The position numbers and the translations under genes are program-made. Positions 20,135 to 31,366 of a stretch of 64,000 bases of DNA are shown piece after piece (positions within the stretch are counted from its first letter, which is position 1; each line of letters opens with the position of its first letter). The DNA is from Streptomyces sp. ISL-12 (GTDB taxonomy: Bacteria > Actinomycetota > Actinomycetes > Streptomycetales > Streptomycetaceae): NCBI RefSeq assembly GCF_018614415.1, contig NZ_JAGGOO010000009.1:1-64000 (forward strand). The letters run 5' to 3'. The notes under the pieces are model-generated. The model ran no database searches, was not told the origin of the DNA, and saw nothing but the letters and a program-made list of their open reading frames with translations.

Positions 20135-20218
20135 CCGGTCACCGCGCCCGGGTCACCGGTCACCGCGCCCGGGTCACCGGTCACCGCGCCCGGGCCACCG
20201 GTCACCGCGCCCGGGTCA
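20135..20218. repeat. Four 21-nt tandem repeats ending at the treY stop codon
   Basis: Units at 20135, 20156, 20177 and 20198 all begin ccggtcaccgcgcccggg; only the third differs, by one base. The last three bases of the array (20216-20218) are the treY TGA in minus-strand sense, so the array begins exactly at the stop. It fills the gap between the converging M14 and treY genes. Confidence 0.85.
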
Positions 20219-22630
20219 GTCGCCGGCCGCCCCCACCCGCTCCAGCAGCGCCACCGGCAGCCGCTCGAAAAGGTCCGCCACGCGCGCGTGCCCGCTGAAC
20301 TCCCGCCCGGCGGTCAGCACGTCCGCCCACCGGCCGGGCGGCAGCGGCAGGCTCGTGTCCCGCCAGCCGCCCGCCTCGGCCAGCCGCAGGGACAGCCGGG
20401 TCACCGCGGTCAGCACCTCGCCGGAGCGGACGAACGCGGTGCAGTGGGCCGCCGCCGGCCCCTCGGCGGTGAGCGGCTCGTACGTCGCCGTGCCGCCGAA
20501 GGCACCGGGCCGCCGGACCCGCAGCGCCAGCGCGGCCCGGGTCACCGCCTCCTTCGCACCGGAGTCCCCGGAGTCCCCGGAGTCCCCGGAGTCCCCGGAG
20601 TCCCCGGAGTCCCCGGAGCCCCCGCCCGGAAAGGCGACCGGGCGGCGGTTGTCCGGGTCCACCAGGGCCCGGTACTCGCGCTCGGTGCCCTGGTAGAGGT
20701 CCGGCACGCCGGGCATGGTCAGGTGCACCAGGGCGGTGCCGAGGACGTTGGCCAGGACGTGCGGTTCCAGCGCGTCGCGGAAGGCGGCGACCCGTTCGCC
20801 GGGCGCCCCGCACGGCCCGGCCGTGACGAACCGCGCCACCGCCTCCTCGTACGGCGGCTCCTGCTCGGTCCAGCTGGTGTACATGCCCGCCTCGCGCACG
20901 TGCTTCAGCAGCGCCTCCCGGACCCGCTCCCCGTCCGCCGGGCCGCCCAGCCCGAACACCGTCTGCCAGGCCGCCCACGCGAGCTGCCCGTCCGGCACCT
21001 CCTCGACGCCGCGCGCGGCCTGCGCCAGCACCTCCGCCCACCGCCCGGGACACTCGGTCAGCACGGCCAGTGCCGCCCGTACGTCGGCGCTGCGCTTGGT
21101 GTCGTGGGTGGAGACCACCGTGCCGGTCAGCGGCCAGTCGCGCTGCACGCGCGCGCAGTACGCGTGGAACTCCCCGGGCGGCACCGCCGGCTGCCCGGGG
21201 TCACCGCCGACCTCGTTCGCCGACAGCAGCGGCACGTAGCGGTAGAACGCCGTGTCCTCCACCGACTTGGCCCGCAGCGCCGAGGCGGTCTGCGCGAACC
21301 GCGTCCGCAGCTCCACCGCGTCCGGTCCGTCGCCCGCCCGGCCGAGCAGCAGGTCCCGTACGACGTCGACCGCGCCGGCCTCCTCGGGCACCGCGAACGC
21401 CGCCCGGGCCTCGGCCGCCGCCTCCTCGGTGACGACCCGCGCCGGGGCGGTCGAAGTGTAGGGGCGGTAGACCTCCATGCGGACCAGCAGTTCCTGGAGG
21501 GCCAGCCGCAGCGCCCAGGGCGCGCGGTCGCGCAGCGCGGGGTCGGGCGACGCCTCGCACAACCGGTGCGCCACGCGCGTGAGCCGGTTCATCTCGGTGG
21601 CCAGTTCGTGCGTGAGCACCTTGTACGCCGCCCGCCGCACGGTCGCCGCCCACTCACCGCCCCGGTCGGTCTGCGGGGCCGCGAACCTCCGGTACTCGGC
21701 GACGAGTTCCCCGTGCCCCGCCGGGTCGGTGAACAGCCCGTCCACGTGCCGCAGGGCGTCGTACCCGGTCGTCCCCGCCACCGGCCAGGCGTCCGGCAGG
21801 GGTTCCCCGTCGGCCAGGATCTTCTCCACGACCGTCCACCGGCCGCCGGTCGCCTCGTGCAGCCGCTCCAGGTAGGCGTCGGGGTCGGCGAGCCCGTCGG
21901 GGTGGTCGACGCGCAGCCCGTCCACCACGCCCTCGTGCAGCAGCCGCAGCACCGTGGCGTGCGTGGCCTCGAAGACCTCCGGGTCCTCCACGCGTACGCC
22001 GATCAGCTCGGAGATGCTGAAGAAGCGCCGGTAGTTCAGCTCGGTCCGGGCCAGCCGCCACCACACCGGGCGGTACCACTGGGCGTCCAGCAGTTGCGGC
22101 AGCGGCAGGCGGGCGGTGCCCTCCCGCAGCGGGAAGGCGTGGTCGTGGTAGCGCAGCACGTCACCGTCGACCCGCAACTGGTCCAGGACCTCGCCGACCG
22201 GGCCGCCCAGCACCGGGACCAGCACCTGTCCCCCCTGCGCCTCCCAGTCGATGTCGAACCACCGCGCGTACGGCGAACTCGGCCCCTGGCGCAGCACCTC
22301 CCACAGGGCGCGGTTGTGCCGAGGGGACATCGCCATGTGGTTCGGCACGACGTCCGCCACCAGGCCCAGACCGTGCTCCCGCGCGGTACGCGAAAGCTCC
22401 CGCAGTCCCTGTTCGCCGCCGAGTTCCTCGCGCACGCGCGCGTGGTCGACCACGTCGTAGCCGTGCGCCGACCCCGGTACGGCCTCCAGGACCGGGGACA
22501 GGTGCAGATGGGATACGCCGAGCGAGGCCAGGTACGGCACGGCCGCCGCCGCGGCCCCGAACGGGAACGAGGGCTGGAGCTGGAGCCGGTACGTGGCCGT
22601 GGGGGCCCGGTCGGGTCGCTCAGGTGTCAT
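20216..22630 (-). CDS. treY: Malto-oligosyltrehalose synthase
   Basis: An 804-residue GH13 transglucosidase that converts the reducing-end alpha-1,4 bond of maltodextrins to alpha,alpha-1,1; TreZ then releases trehalose. ATG at 22630-22628. Signatures: ATYRLQLQPSFPFGAA, SVLEAVPGSAHGYDVVDH-type start with GYDV, LVADVVPNHMA, DGLRVDHPDGLADP (nucleophile Asp), WTVVEKILADGEPLP (acid/base Glu) and STHDTKRSADVRAAL. A run of seven Gly-Asp-Ser-type units interrupts the C-terminal part just after RRPVAF; it is probably a surface loop. glgX is 66 nt upstream in the same direction, so the two are likely one operon. Confidence 0.96.
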   Translation of the reverse strand: MTPERPDRAPTATYRLQLQPSFPFGAAAAAVPYLASLGVSHLHLSPVLEAVPGSAHGYDVVDHARVREELGGEQGLRELSRTAREHGLGLVADVVPNHMAMSPRHNRALWEVLRQGPSSPYARWFDIDWEAQGGQVLVPVLGGPVGEVLDQLRVDGDVLRYHDHAFPLREGTARLPLPQLLDAQWYRPVWWRLARTELNYRRFFSISELIGVRVEDPEVFEATHATVLRLLHEGVVDGLRVDHPDGLADPDAYLERLHEATGGRWTVVEKILADGEPLPDAWPVAGTTGYDALRHVDGLFTDPAGHGELVAEYRRFAAPQTDRGGEWAATVRRAAYKVLTHELATEMNRLTRVAHRLCEASPDPALRDRAPWALRLALQELLVRMEVYRPYTSTAPARVVTEEAAAEARAAFAVPEEAGAVDVVRDLLLGRAGDGPDAVELRTRFAQTASALRAKSVEDTAFYRYVPLLSANEVGGDPGQPAVPPGEFHAYCARVQRDWPLTGTVVSTHDTKRSADVRAALAVLTECPGRWAEVLAQAARGVEEVPDGQLAWAAWQTVFGLGGPADGERVREALLKHVREAGMYTSWTEQEPPYEEAVARFVTAGPCGAPGERVAAFRDALEPHVLANVLGTALVHLTMPGVPDLYQGTEREYRALVDPDNRRPVAFPGGGSGDSGDSGDSGDSGDSGDSGAKEAVTRAALALRVRRPGAFGGTATYEPLTAEGPAAAHCTAFVRSGEVLTAVTRLSLRLAEAGGWRDTSLPLPPGRWADVLTAGREFSGHARVADLFERLPVALLERVGAAGD
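20561..20623. repeat. 9-nt tandem repeat inside treY encoding Gly-Asp-Ser units
   Basis: Six perfect ggagtcccc units (20561-20614) and one variant (to 20623) encode repeated GDS on the minus strand. Multiples of 9 nt keep the frame, so copy number can change without breaking the enzyme. Confidence 0.85.
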
Positions 22631-22696
22631 GCAGAGCTACGTACCCGCCCCGCCGCCTTTCGTGTCACCGGCCCCCCACACAGGCGTACGCGTCCC

Positions 22697-24805
<2,109 letters not shown>

Positions 24806-24906
24806 GGACACGACTCTTTCAGGTGTACGGCGCCGGTGGGGGCGCCTTGGCTCCGAGTCTCCCCGAAAGTGAGGAAAGCACTCAGGATCCGCGGCCGACT
24901 TTCCCT

Positions 24907-25032
24907 GGACCACAGGGGTTCCCTGGTCCGGCCGCCTGTCACGGCTATGAATCCGCTCACTCGGGCACCGCCGGACGCGCGGAACGAGCGGGGACGGGCG
25001 TCCAGTTGGTGAACGAGCCTGTGCATCAGGCT
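24907..25032. promoter_or_regulatory. Divergent intergenic region with two hairpins (glgX / HEPN gene)
   Basis: The 305-nt gap 24806-25110 contains no gene. Two dyads are visible. One is imperfect: GGACCA at 24907-24912 with TGGTCC at 24924-24929. The other is perfect: AGCCTG-tgcat-CAGGCT at 25016-25032. Promoters for both directions are expected here, but no clear -35/-10 pair was found. Confidence 0.35.
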
Positions 25033-25110
25033 GCACCGCGCACCGCTCGCGGAGTACCCTTCCTTGATCGTTGAGACGGGCAGGTCGGGGGAGCGGAAGG
25101 CGGTGCGCGG

Positions 25111-26370
25111 GTGGGCTCGGGAGGGCTGGAGCTGCCCCCTGGTGACGAGGGTCACGAGGGTCACGAGGGGAGCTCCACGGACGTCCCGGCCGGTGCGGTG
25201 TCCCTGGCGCGGCCGATGAACGCGGGCGCGATCGGTCCGGAACTGGAGTGGGACGCCGACGCCTGGCACGAGGTGCGCACCCGCGCCCAGCGGGCCGGCC
25301 GCGCCTACATCTGGCTGAACCTCGTCGAACAGCGGCTGAGGTCCGTCGTGGCCGCCGTACTGCGGCCGGTCTACGAACCGGTCCACGGCGGCGACGAATG
25401 GGTGGTCGCCGCCGCCGGACCGGCCGGCCAGGAGTGGGTGCAGCGCGCGGTCGCCGTCCGCGAGGTCAGCCGCCGCAAGGGCTATCTGCTCGACCCGGCC
25501 GACGACAACGTGCTCAGCTTCCTCACCCTGCCCCAGCTGCGCGAGCTGATGGTCCAGCACTGGCCCTGCTTCGAGCCGTACCTGGACGACCGCCGGGACG
25601 TGGAGCTGGCCCTGGACGAGCTGGAGGTCACCCGCAACGTCGTCTCCCGCAACCGGGCGCTGTCCGAGGCGGTCCTGAACCAGGCCGAGCGGGCCGCGGC
25701 CCGGCTGCTGGAGATGCTCGGCGCGGGCGGCGACGTGCCCTCCGCCCGCCGCATGCCGGTGGACGCGGTGGAGGACCTGGTCGGCGACCGGTACGCCGAC
25801 GTGGTCGCCGTGCACCCGGACCGGGTCCGGCTGCTGCGCCAGTTCCCGGCGGAGGACTTCTTCGGCGGCGCCCGCCGCCTCGACGCCATCGGCATCGGCC
25901 TCAACCTGCTCGTGCAGAACTTCTCCGGCCGCCGGCTGGTCCGCCTGGCCGAGGCGGGCGGCCGGGTGCGGCTGCTGTTCCTCAACCCGGCCTCCAGCGC
26001 CCTCAAGCGGCGCGAGCGCGAACTGGGCGTCAAACGCGGCGAGCTGGGCCGGGCCGTGGAGACCAACATCCTGCACATGCGCCGGGTCCGCTCCCGGCTG
26101 CGCGACCCGGGGGCCTTCGAGATCCAGGTCTTCGACGAGACGCCCCGCTTCACCGCCTACCTCGTCGACGGCGACGGCGCCGACGGCGTCGCCGTCGTGC
26201 AGTCCTATCTGCGTCGCACCCGGGGGATGGAAGCGCCGGTCCTGGTCCTGCGGAACGGGCGGAACGGCAGCAAAGTCGTCAAGTCGGACCATGCGGAAGA
26301 AGGTGGGCTTTTCCCCACCTACCGCGAGGAGTTCGAGCTGATGTGGGCGGATTCGCGGCCGGTTTCCTGA
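25111..26370 (+). CDS. SAV2148-type HEPN domain protein
   Basis: A 419-residue cytosolic protein of a family conserved in Streptomyces; GTG start at 25111. The acidic N-terminus has a 9-nt repeat giving GHEGHEG. The alpha-helical HEPN-like region centres on VELALDELEVTRNVVSRNRALSEAV-type sequence (about residues 165-190). Catalytic HEPN RNases carry an RxxxxH motif; here the equivalent RNVVSR lacks the His, so RNase activity is doubtful. The C-terminal half has FFGGARRLDAIGIGLNLLV and VRLLFLNPASSALKRRERE. Role unknown. Confidence 0.82.
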   Translation: MGSGGLELPPGDEGHEGHEGSSTDVPAGAVSLARPMNAGAIGPELEWDADAWHEVRTRAQRAGRAYIWLNLVEQRLRSVVAAVLRPVYEPVHGGDEWVVAAAGPAGQEWVQRAVAVREVSRRKGYLLDPADDNVLSFLTLPQLRELMVQHWPCFEPYLDDRRDVELALDELEVTRNVVSRNRALSEAVLNQAERAAARLLEMLGAGGDVPSARRMPVDAVEDLVGDRYADVVAVHPDRVRLLRQFPAEDFFGGARRLDAIGIGLNLLVQNFSGRRLVRLAEAGGRVRLLFLNPASSALKRRERELGVKRGELGRAVETNILHMRRVRSRLRDPGAFEIQVFDETPRFTAYLVDGDGADGVAVVQSYLRRTRGMEAPVLVLRNGRNGSKVVKSDHAEEGGLFPTYREEFELMWADSRPVS

Positions 26371-26471
26371 CCGTCCGCGGCCGCCGTCCCGGGCGGTGGC
26401 CGCCGGATTGTCAGTGGCCCGTGCGAAGGTGGAGGCCACTGGGGGAACGCACCGAGAAGGGGGGGCCACCC

Positions 26472-27194
26472 ATGGGCTGGCACCAGGAGTTGCTGGTCGG
26501 TTTCGACCTGGAGACGACCGGCACCGATCCGCGCGAGGCACGCATCGTCACGGGCGCCGTGATCGAGGTCAGAGCCGGAGAGCCGCTGGGGCACCGGGAA
26601 TGGCTGGCCGATCCCGGCATCGAGATCCCGGCGGGCGCGGTGGCCGTGCACGGCATCAGCACCGAGCGCGCCGCCGCCGAGGGCCGGCCCGCCGACCAGG
26701 TCGCGGACGCCATCGCGGACGTCCTCGTCGCCTACTGGAAGACGGGCGTCCCGGTCGTCGCCTACAACGCGGCCTTCGACCTCACCCTGCTCACCGCCGA
26801 ACTGCGGCGCCACGCCCTGCCGTCCCTGCGCGACCGCCTCGGCGGCCCGGACCCCGCCCCCGTCGTCGACCCGTACACCATCGACCGGTCCGTCGACCGC
26901 TACCGCCGCGGCAAGCGCAACCTGGAGGCGGTCTGCGCCGAGTACGGCGTTCCGCTCGACACCGCCCACGACGCCTCGGCCGACGCCCTCGCCGCGGCCC
27001 GCCTCGCCCGCGCGATAGCCGGCCGCCACCCCAAGGTCGCGGCCCTGACACCGGCCGAGCTGCACCGCCGGCAGATCGAGTGGTACGCCGAATGGGCGGC
27101 GGACTTCCAGAGCTTCCTGCGCCGCAAGGGTGACGCCACGGCCGTCATAGACGGCATGTGGCCGGTACGGGAGCCGGTGGACGAGCGGGTCTGA
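26472..27194 (+). CDS. DnaQ-like 3'-5' exonuclease domain protein
   Basis: A 240-residue DEDD-type exonuclease. The ATG at 26472 follows a GAAGGGGGGGCC purine-rich site. ExoI is VGFDLETTGTDPREARIV (Asp and Glu), ExoII is VVAYNAAFDLTLLTAEL, and ExoIII is TAHDASADALAAARLARAI. Spacing of H and D (HDASAD) fits the DEDDh subgroup, as in the polymerase III epsilon proofreading subunit. It is stand-alone rather than fused to a polymerase. The C-terminal tail (LHRRQIEWYAEWAADFQSFL) is a helical extension typical of the actinobacterial form. Confidence 0.93.
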   Translation: MGWHQELLVGFDLETTGTDPREARIVTGAVIEVRAGEPLGHREWLADPGIEIPAGAVAVHGISTERAAAEGRPADQVADAIADVLVAYWKTGVPVVAYNAAFDLTLLTAELRRHALPSLRDRLGGPDPAPVVDPYTIDRSVDRYRRGKRNLEAVCAEYGVPLDTAHDASADALAAARLARAIAGRHPKVAALTPAELHRRQIEWYAEWAADFQSFLRRKGDATAVIDGMWPVREPVDERV

Positions 27195-27216
27195 GCGCCG
27201 CACGCCGGAAAGGGCC

Positions 27217-28080
27217 TCAGAAGGGATACCACCGCACCGTCGGATCCCCGTCCCGCAGCGACGCCACCCGGCGTTCGAACTCGGCCAGCGCCTTCGGATT
27301 GCTCGGCGCGTGCTGCGCCACCCAGGCGCAACTGGCCGTCTCCCGGGCACCGCGCAGCACCGCACAGCCGTCCCAGTCGCGCACGTCCCAGCCGTAGGCG
27401 CCGGTGAACGCGTCGTACGCCTCGGCGGGCAGGCCGTAGCGGTCGCGGCTGAGGGCGAGCACCACCAGGTCGTGCTCGCGCAGGTCGCTGGAGAAGGTCT
27501 CCAGATCGACCAGGACGGGACCGTCCGGGCCGACGTGCACATTGCGGGGCAGCGCGTCACCGTGGATCGGGCCCGGCTCCAGCGCCGGGACGAGCGCGGC
27601 GGCGGCCGCCGCGAAGCCGTCGCGGCGCGCGCGCAGGAACTCCGCGTCGGCGGGGTCGATCGTGTCGCCCGCCAGCCGCAGCCAGCGTTCCACACCGTCC
27701 AGCAGCTCGCGGGGCGGCAGTCCGAAGGAGGGGGAAGGCAGTGCGTGCACGACCCGCAGCAGCGGAGCCAGGTCCCGGGGTTCGGCCGGCCGCACCGGCT
27801 CGGGCAGCCGGTGCCACACGGTCACCGGATGGCCCTCGACCGACAGCGCCTCGGGCACGGCGGCCCGGACCGCCGGCACCCCGGCCTCGGCCAGCCACAG
27901 CGCGACGGCCAGCTCCCGGCGCGCCCGGTCGAGCAGCCCGGCGTCGCGGCCCACCTTGACCACCAGAGGGCCGGCGGCGAACACGGCGTTCTCGCCCAGC
28001 GTGAGCAGCCGCGCGCCGGCCACCGCGCCCGGCAGCACTCCCGCCGCGTCCAGTACCTCCCGCGCCCGTGCCTCGTCCAT
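27217..28080 (-). CDS. Aminoglycoside phosphotransferase family protein (intact catalytic site)
   Basis: A 287-residue small-molecule kinase-like protein, ATG at 28080-28078. Unlike the homologue at 14758, the catalytic elements are intact: GPIHGDALPRNVHVGPDGPV (HGD and Asn) and LVDLETFSSDLREHDLVVLAL (metal-binding Asp). The N-lobe has GENAVFAAGPLVVKVGRD with the ATP-binding Lys. Substrate unknown; family members phosphorylate aminoglycosides, choline, sugars or other hydroxyl compounds. Divergent from a sugar ABC operon. Confidence 0.85.
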   Translation of the reverse strand: MDEARAREVLDAAGVLPGAVAGARLLTLGENAVFAAGPLVVKVGRDAGLLDRARRELAVALWLAEAGVPAVRAAVPEALSVEGHPVTVWHRLPEPVRPAEPRDLAPLLRVVHALPSPSFGLPPRELLDGVERWLRLAGDTIDPADAEFLRARRDGFAAAAAALVPALEPGPIHGDALPRNVHVGPDGPVLVDLETFSSDLREHDLVVLALSRDRYGLPAEAYDAFTGAYGWDVRDWDGCAVLRGARETASCAWVAQHAPSNPKALAEFERRVASLRDGDPTVRWYPF

Positions 28081-28120
28081 CGTCCGCCTCCGTGCTCCGA
28101 ATCCCGCCCCAGTGTCGCAT

Positions 28121-28145
28121 TCGCACAGGTCGGGGCGGTGTGCGA
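28121..28145. promoter_or_regulatory. Inverted repeat upstream of the sugar ABC operon
   Basis: TCGCACA (28121-28127) and TGTGCGA (28139-28145) are separated by 11 nt in the divergent promoter region, with TTGACG at 28151 just downstream. A possible operator for the importer genes; no regulator gene is adjacent. Confidence 0.35.
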
Positions 28146-28228
28146 GGTCCCTTGACGGGGCGCGTCGCCTTCACGACCATGACCAGGCCCGCACAGGGCG
28201 CACAAAACGGCAGATCGGGGTGGAAATC

Positions 28229-29155
28229 GTGACGAGAACGGCCGTGACCAGGACGGCCGGGGCGGTGACCGGACCCGCGCGCCGTGCACCCGGCCCCGGC
28301 GCCTGGTTCCTGGTGCTGCCCGCCCTGATCCCCATCCTGGTGTTCAGCGTCGGCCCCCTGCTCCACGGCGTCCTGCTGGCCTTCACCGACGCCCAGTCGG
28401 GCCGCACCGAGCCCACCCAGTGGATCGGTGCCCTCAACTTCCAGGACCTGCTGCACGACACGCTGTTCTGGGAGTCGTTCCGCATCGGCCTGCTGTGGGC
28501 GCTCGGTGTGACCGTGCCGCAGTTCCTGCTCGCCCTCGGCCTCGCCCTGCTGCTCTCCCAGGACCTGAAGCTCCGCTGGCTGGCCCGCGCCCTGGCGATC
28601 ATCCCCTGGGCCATGCCCGAGGTCGTCGTCGGTATCATGTGGCGCCTCGTCTACAACACGGACGCCGGCATCCTCAACGAGACCCTGCGCGACCTCGGCC
28701 TCGGCGACGGCCGGGACTGGCTCAGCGGCCTGGGCACCGCGCTGCCCGCCGTCATCGTCGTCGGCGTCTGGGCGGGCATGCCGCAGACCACGGTCACCCT
28801 GCTCGCCGGGCTCCAGAACACCCCGCGCGAACTGCACGAGGCCGCCGCGGTCGACGGCGCGGGCGCCTGGCGCCGGTTCCGCACGGTGACCTGGCCGGCC
28901 CTCAGACCGGTCGCCCTCGCCATCACCGCGCTCAACCTGATCTGGAACTTCAACTCCTTCGCCCTGGTCTACGTACTGACCGGCGGAGGCCCCGGCGGAC
29001 GCACCCGGCTGCCGATGCTCTTCGCCTACGAAGAGGCGTTCCGCTACGGGCAGTTCGGCTACGCGGCGGCGATGGGCTGTGTGATGGTCGCCGTGATCTC
29101 GGTCCTGCTGGCCGTCTTCCTCGTCGGCCGGCTGAAGGGAGGCGAGGACGCGTGA
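28229..29155 (+). CDS. Sugar ABC transporter permease (MalF/CUT1 type)
   Basis: A 308-residue inner-membrane permease; GTG at 28229 with GGGGTGG 7 nt upstream. Six membrane segments start with WFLVLPALIPILVFSVGPLL. The EAA loop that docks the ATPase is HEAAAVDGAGAWRRFRTVTWP. The first of three tightly coupled genes: its stop overlaps the next GTG (GTGA). No ATPase gene is present; in Streptomyces the shared ATPase MsiK serves such importers. The substrate is probably an oligosaccharide. Confidence 0.92.
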   Translation: MTRTAVTRTAGAVTGPARRAPGPGAWFLVLPALIPILVFSVGPLLHGVLLAFTDAQSGRTEPTQWIGALNFQDLLHDTLFWESFRIGLLWALGVTVPQFLLALGLALLLSQDLKLRWLARALAIIPWAMPEVVVGIMWRLVYNTDAGILNETLRDLGLGDGRDWLSGLGTALPAVIVVGVWAGMPQTTVTLLAGLQNTPRELHEAAAVDGAGAWRRFRTVTWPALRPVALAITALNLIWNFNSFALVYVLTGGGPGGRTRLPMLFAYEEAFRYGQFGYAAAMGCVMVAVISVLLAVFLVGRLKGGEDA

Positions 29156-29985
29156 GGACCTCGAACCGGGCCCGCGCGGGCCAGTACACCGCACTCCTCG
29201 CCTATCTGGTCTTCCTTGCCTTCCCGTTGCTCTGGCTGCTCTCCACCGCGTTCAAGCCCCCGCGCGAGCTGGCGAGCCTGCACCCCACCTGGATCCCGCA
29301 CGACCCCACCCTCGCCAACTTCCGCCAGGCCTTCGACGAACAGCCGCTGCTGCGCGCAGGGCTCAACTCCCTGCTGGCCGCGCTCGCCGCCGCGCTGATC
29401 GCCGTACTGATCGCGACCCCCATGGCCTACGTCATGGCCCGGCACCGCACCCGGCTCACCAAGGCGGCCACGGGGTGGGTGGTGGTCAGCCAGGCGTTCC
29501 CGTTCGTGCTGCTGATCATCCCGCTGTTCCTGGTGCTGAAGAACCTGCGGCTGATCGACTCGGTGATGGGACTGGTGCTGGTGTACGTGGTGTGGTCGCT
29601 GCCGTTCGCGCTGTGGATGCTGGCCGGGTACGCGCGCGCCGTGCCGGCCGAGCTGGAGGAGGCGGCGGCGGTCGACGGGGCCGGGCGGCTGCGCACCCTG
29701 GTGTCGGTGACCGCGCCGCTGCTCGCGCCCGGGATCGTGGCGACGGCGCTGTTCGCGTTCATCACGGCCTGGAACGAGTTCTTCTTCGCGCTGGTGCTGC
29801 TGAAGACCCCGGAGAAACAGACCCTGCCGGTCGTCCTCACCCACTTCCTCGGCGCCGAGGGCGTGGCCGACCTCGGCCCGCTCGCGGCGGCGGCCTTCCT
29901 GGCGACGCTGCCCTCGCTGGTGGTCTTCGCCCTCATCCAACGACGGATCACGGGCGGCATGCTCGCCGGGGCGGTGAAGAGCTGA
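29152..29985 (+). CDS. Sugar ABC transporter permease (MalG/CUT1 type)
   Basis: A 277-residue partner permease starting at the GTG at 29152, four bases inside the preceding gene. Membrane segments begin with YTALLAYLVFLAFPLLWLLS. The EAA loop is LEEAAAVDGAGRLRTLVSVTAP, and the C-terminus has ALIQRRITGGMLAGAVKS, typical of MalG-type subunits. Its TGA overlaps the ATG of the binding protein (TGATG). With the gene before it, it forms the channel of a carbohydrate importer. Confidence 0.93.
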   Translation: MRTSNRARAGQYTALLAYLVFLAFPLLWLLSTAFKPPRELASLHPTWIPHDPTLANFRQAFDEQPLLRAGLNSLLAALAAALIAVLIATPMAYVMARHRTRLTKAATGWVVVSQAFPFVLLIIPLFLVLKNLRLIDSVMGLVLVYVVWSLPFALWMLAGYARAVPAELEEAAAVDGAGRLRTLVSVTAPLLAPGIVATALFAFITAWNEFFFALVLLKTPEKQTLPVVLTHFLGAEGVADLGPLAAAAFLATLPSLVVFALIQRRITGGMLAGAVKS

Positions 29986-31268
29986 TGCGTACGAGGATCA
30001 CCGCCCTGACCGCCGTTCTGTTGCTGCTCCTCGCGGGCTGCGCCGGAGGCGGGGACGGCGCGGACGACGGCCGGATCACCCTCCGCTTCCAGTCGCTGGC
30101 CTGGCAGCAGGAGTCGGTGGCCGCCAACGAGGAGCTGGTGGCGGAGTGGAACGCCGCCCATCCGGACATCCACGTCGAGTACGTCCAGGGCAGCTGGGAC
30201 AGCGTCCACGACCAGCTCCTCACCTCCTTCGAGGGCGGCGAGGCGCCGGACATCATCCACGACGCCTCCGACGACCTCGCCGACTTCGCCTACGGCGGCT
30301 ACCTGGCCGACCTCGGCGGCCTGCTGCCCGAGCGGCTGCGCTCGGACATCCCGGCGAGCAGCTGGGAGACGGTCACCTTCGGCGACGGGGTCTACGGGGT
30401 GCCGTTCCTCCAGGAGCCACGGGTGCTGATCGCCGACGCGGAGCGGCTGGCGGAGGCGGACGTCCGGACACCGACGGTCGAACGGCCGTGGAGCTGGGCG
30501 GAGTTCCGGGAGGTGACCAAGGTGCTGAGCGGACCCGGGCGGTACGGGGTGGCCTGGCCGCTGAAGGAGCCCGTGTCGGCCTCGCTCAACCTCTCCCTCT
30601 CGGCGGGCGGGCAGCTCTTCCACCGCGGGGCGGACGGCAAGGTGACCGTCCGCGTCGAGGCGGGCGACGAGGTGGTGCCGCGCACCATCCACGACCAGGT
30701 CAACACCGACCGCAGCGCCTCGCCGACGACCCTGGGCAGCGGCGGTTCCGACACGCTGCCCGGGTTCTTCGGCGGCACGTACGCGATGGTGCCGCTCGGC
30801 TTCTCCTACCGCCAGCAGATCGAACAGCAGGCGCCCGAGGGCTTCGAGTGGCGCGTGCTGCCCGCGCCGGCCGGGGCGGAGGGGCTCACCCAGGGGGTCA
30901 GTCCGCAGACGCTGTCCGTCGCGCAGGACAGCGCGCACAAGGAGGAGGCGGTGGCCTTCCTCGCCTTCCTGCTCCAGCCCCGGAACATGGTGCGGCTCGC
31001 CCTCGGCGACTGGATGCTGCCGACGGGGCGCACGGCGCTGCGGGACCCCGCGCTGCGTACGGAGGAGGACGGGTGGGCCGTCGGGACGGCGCTGGCGGGA
31101 CATCTGCGGTCGGCGCCCGCGCAGTCGGTGCGGGGGTATGCCGAGTGGAAGGACAAGGTGGCCACGCCCGCTTTCCAGGAGTACTACAGCGGGGCCATCG
31201 GGGCGGGGGAGTTGCGGGAGCGGCTGGAGGAGGACGGGAACCTGGTGCTTGCCCGGTACCAGCGGTGA
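29985..31268 (+). CDS. Sugar ABC transporter substrate-binding lipoprotein
   Basis: A 427-residue extracellular solute-binding protein, ATG at 29985. The signal peptide MRTRITALTAVLLLLLAGCA ends in the lipobox LLAGC. Family 1 features: ITLRFQSLAWQQESVAANEE, WNAAHPDIHVEYVQG, GEAPDIIHDASDDLADFAYG and GVYGVPFLQEPRVLIADAE. The C-terminal half has KEEAVAFLAFLLQPRNMVRL. It is last in the importer operon although such genes are usually first; the tight overlaps confirm the order. Substrate unknown. Confidence 0.93.
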   Translation: MRTRITALTAVLLLLLAGCAGGGDGADDGRITLRFQSLAWQQESVAANEELVAEWNAAHPDIHVEYVQGSWDSVHDQLLTSFEGGEAPDIIHDASDDLADFAYGGYLADLGGLLPERLRSDIPASSWETVTFGDGVYGVPFLQEPRVLIADAERLAEADVRTPTVERPWSWAEFREVTKVLSGPGRYGVAWPLKEPVSASLNLSLSAGGQLFHRGADGKVTVRVEAGDEVVPRTIHDQVNTDRSASPTTLGSGGSDTLPGFFGGTYAMVPLGFSYRQQIEQQAPEGFEWRVLPAPAGAEGLTQGVSPQTLSVAQDSAHKEEAVAFLAFLLQPRNMVRLALGDWMLPTGRTALRDPALRTEEDGWAVGTALAGHLRSAPAQSVRGYAEWKDKVATPAFQEYYSGAIGAGELRERLEEDGNLVLARYQR

Positions 31269-31366
31269 GCCCTTCCGGCGCGGACGCGTCGTGGCGTGTC
31301 GCGCCCACGCGGCGGAACCGCACACGTCACAGCCCCGCACCCCTTACGGGGCGCTGCGGAAACCCG

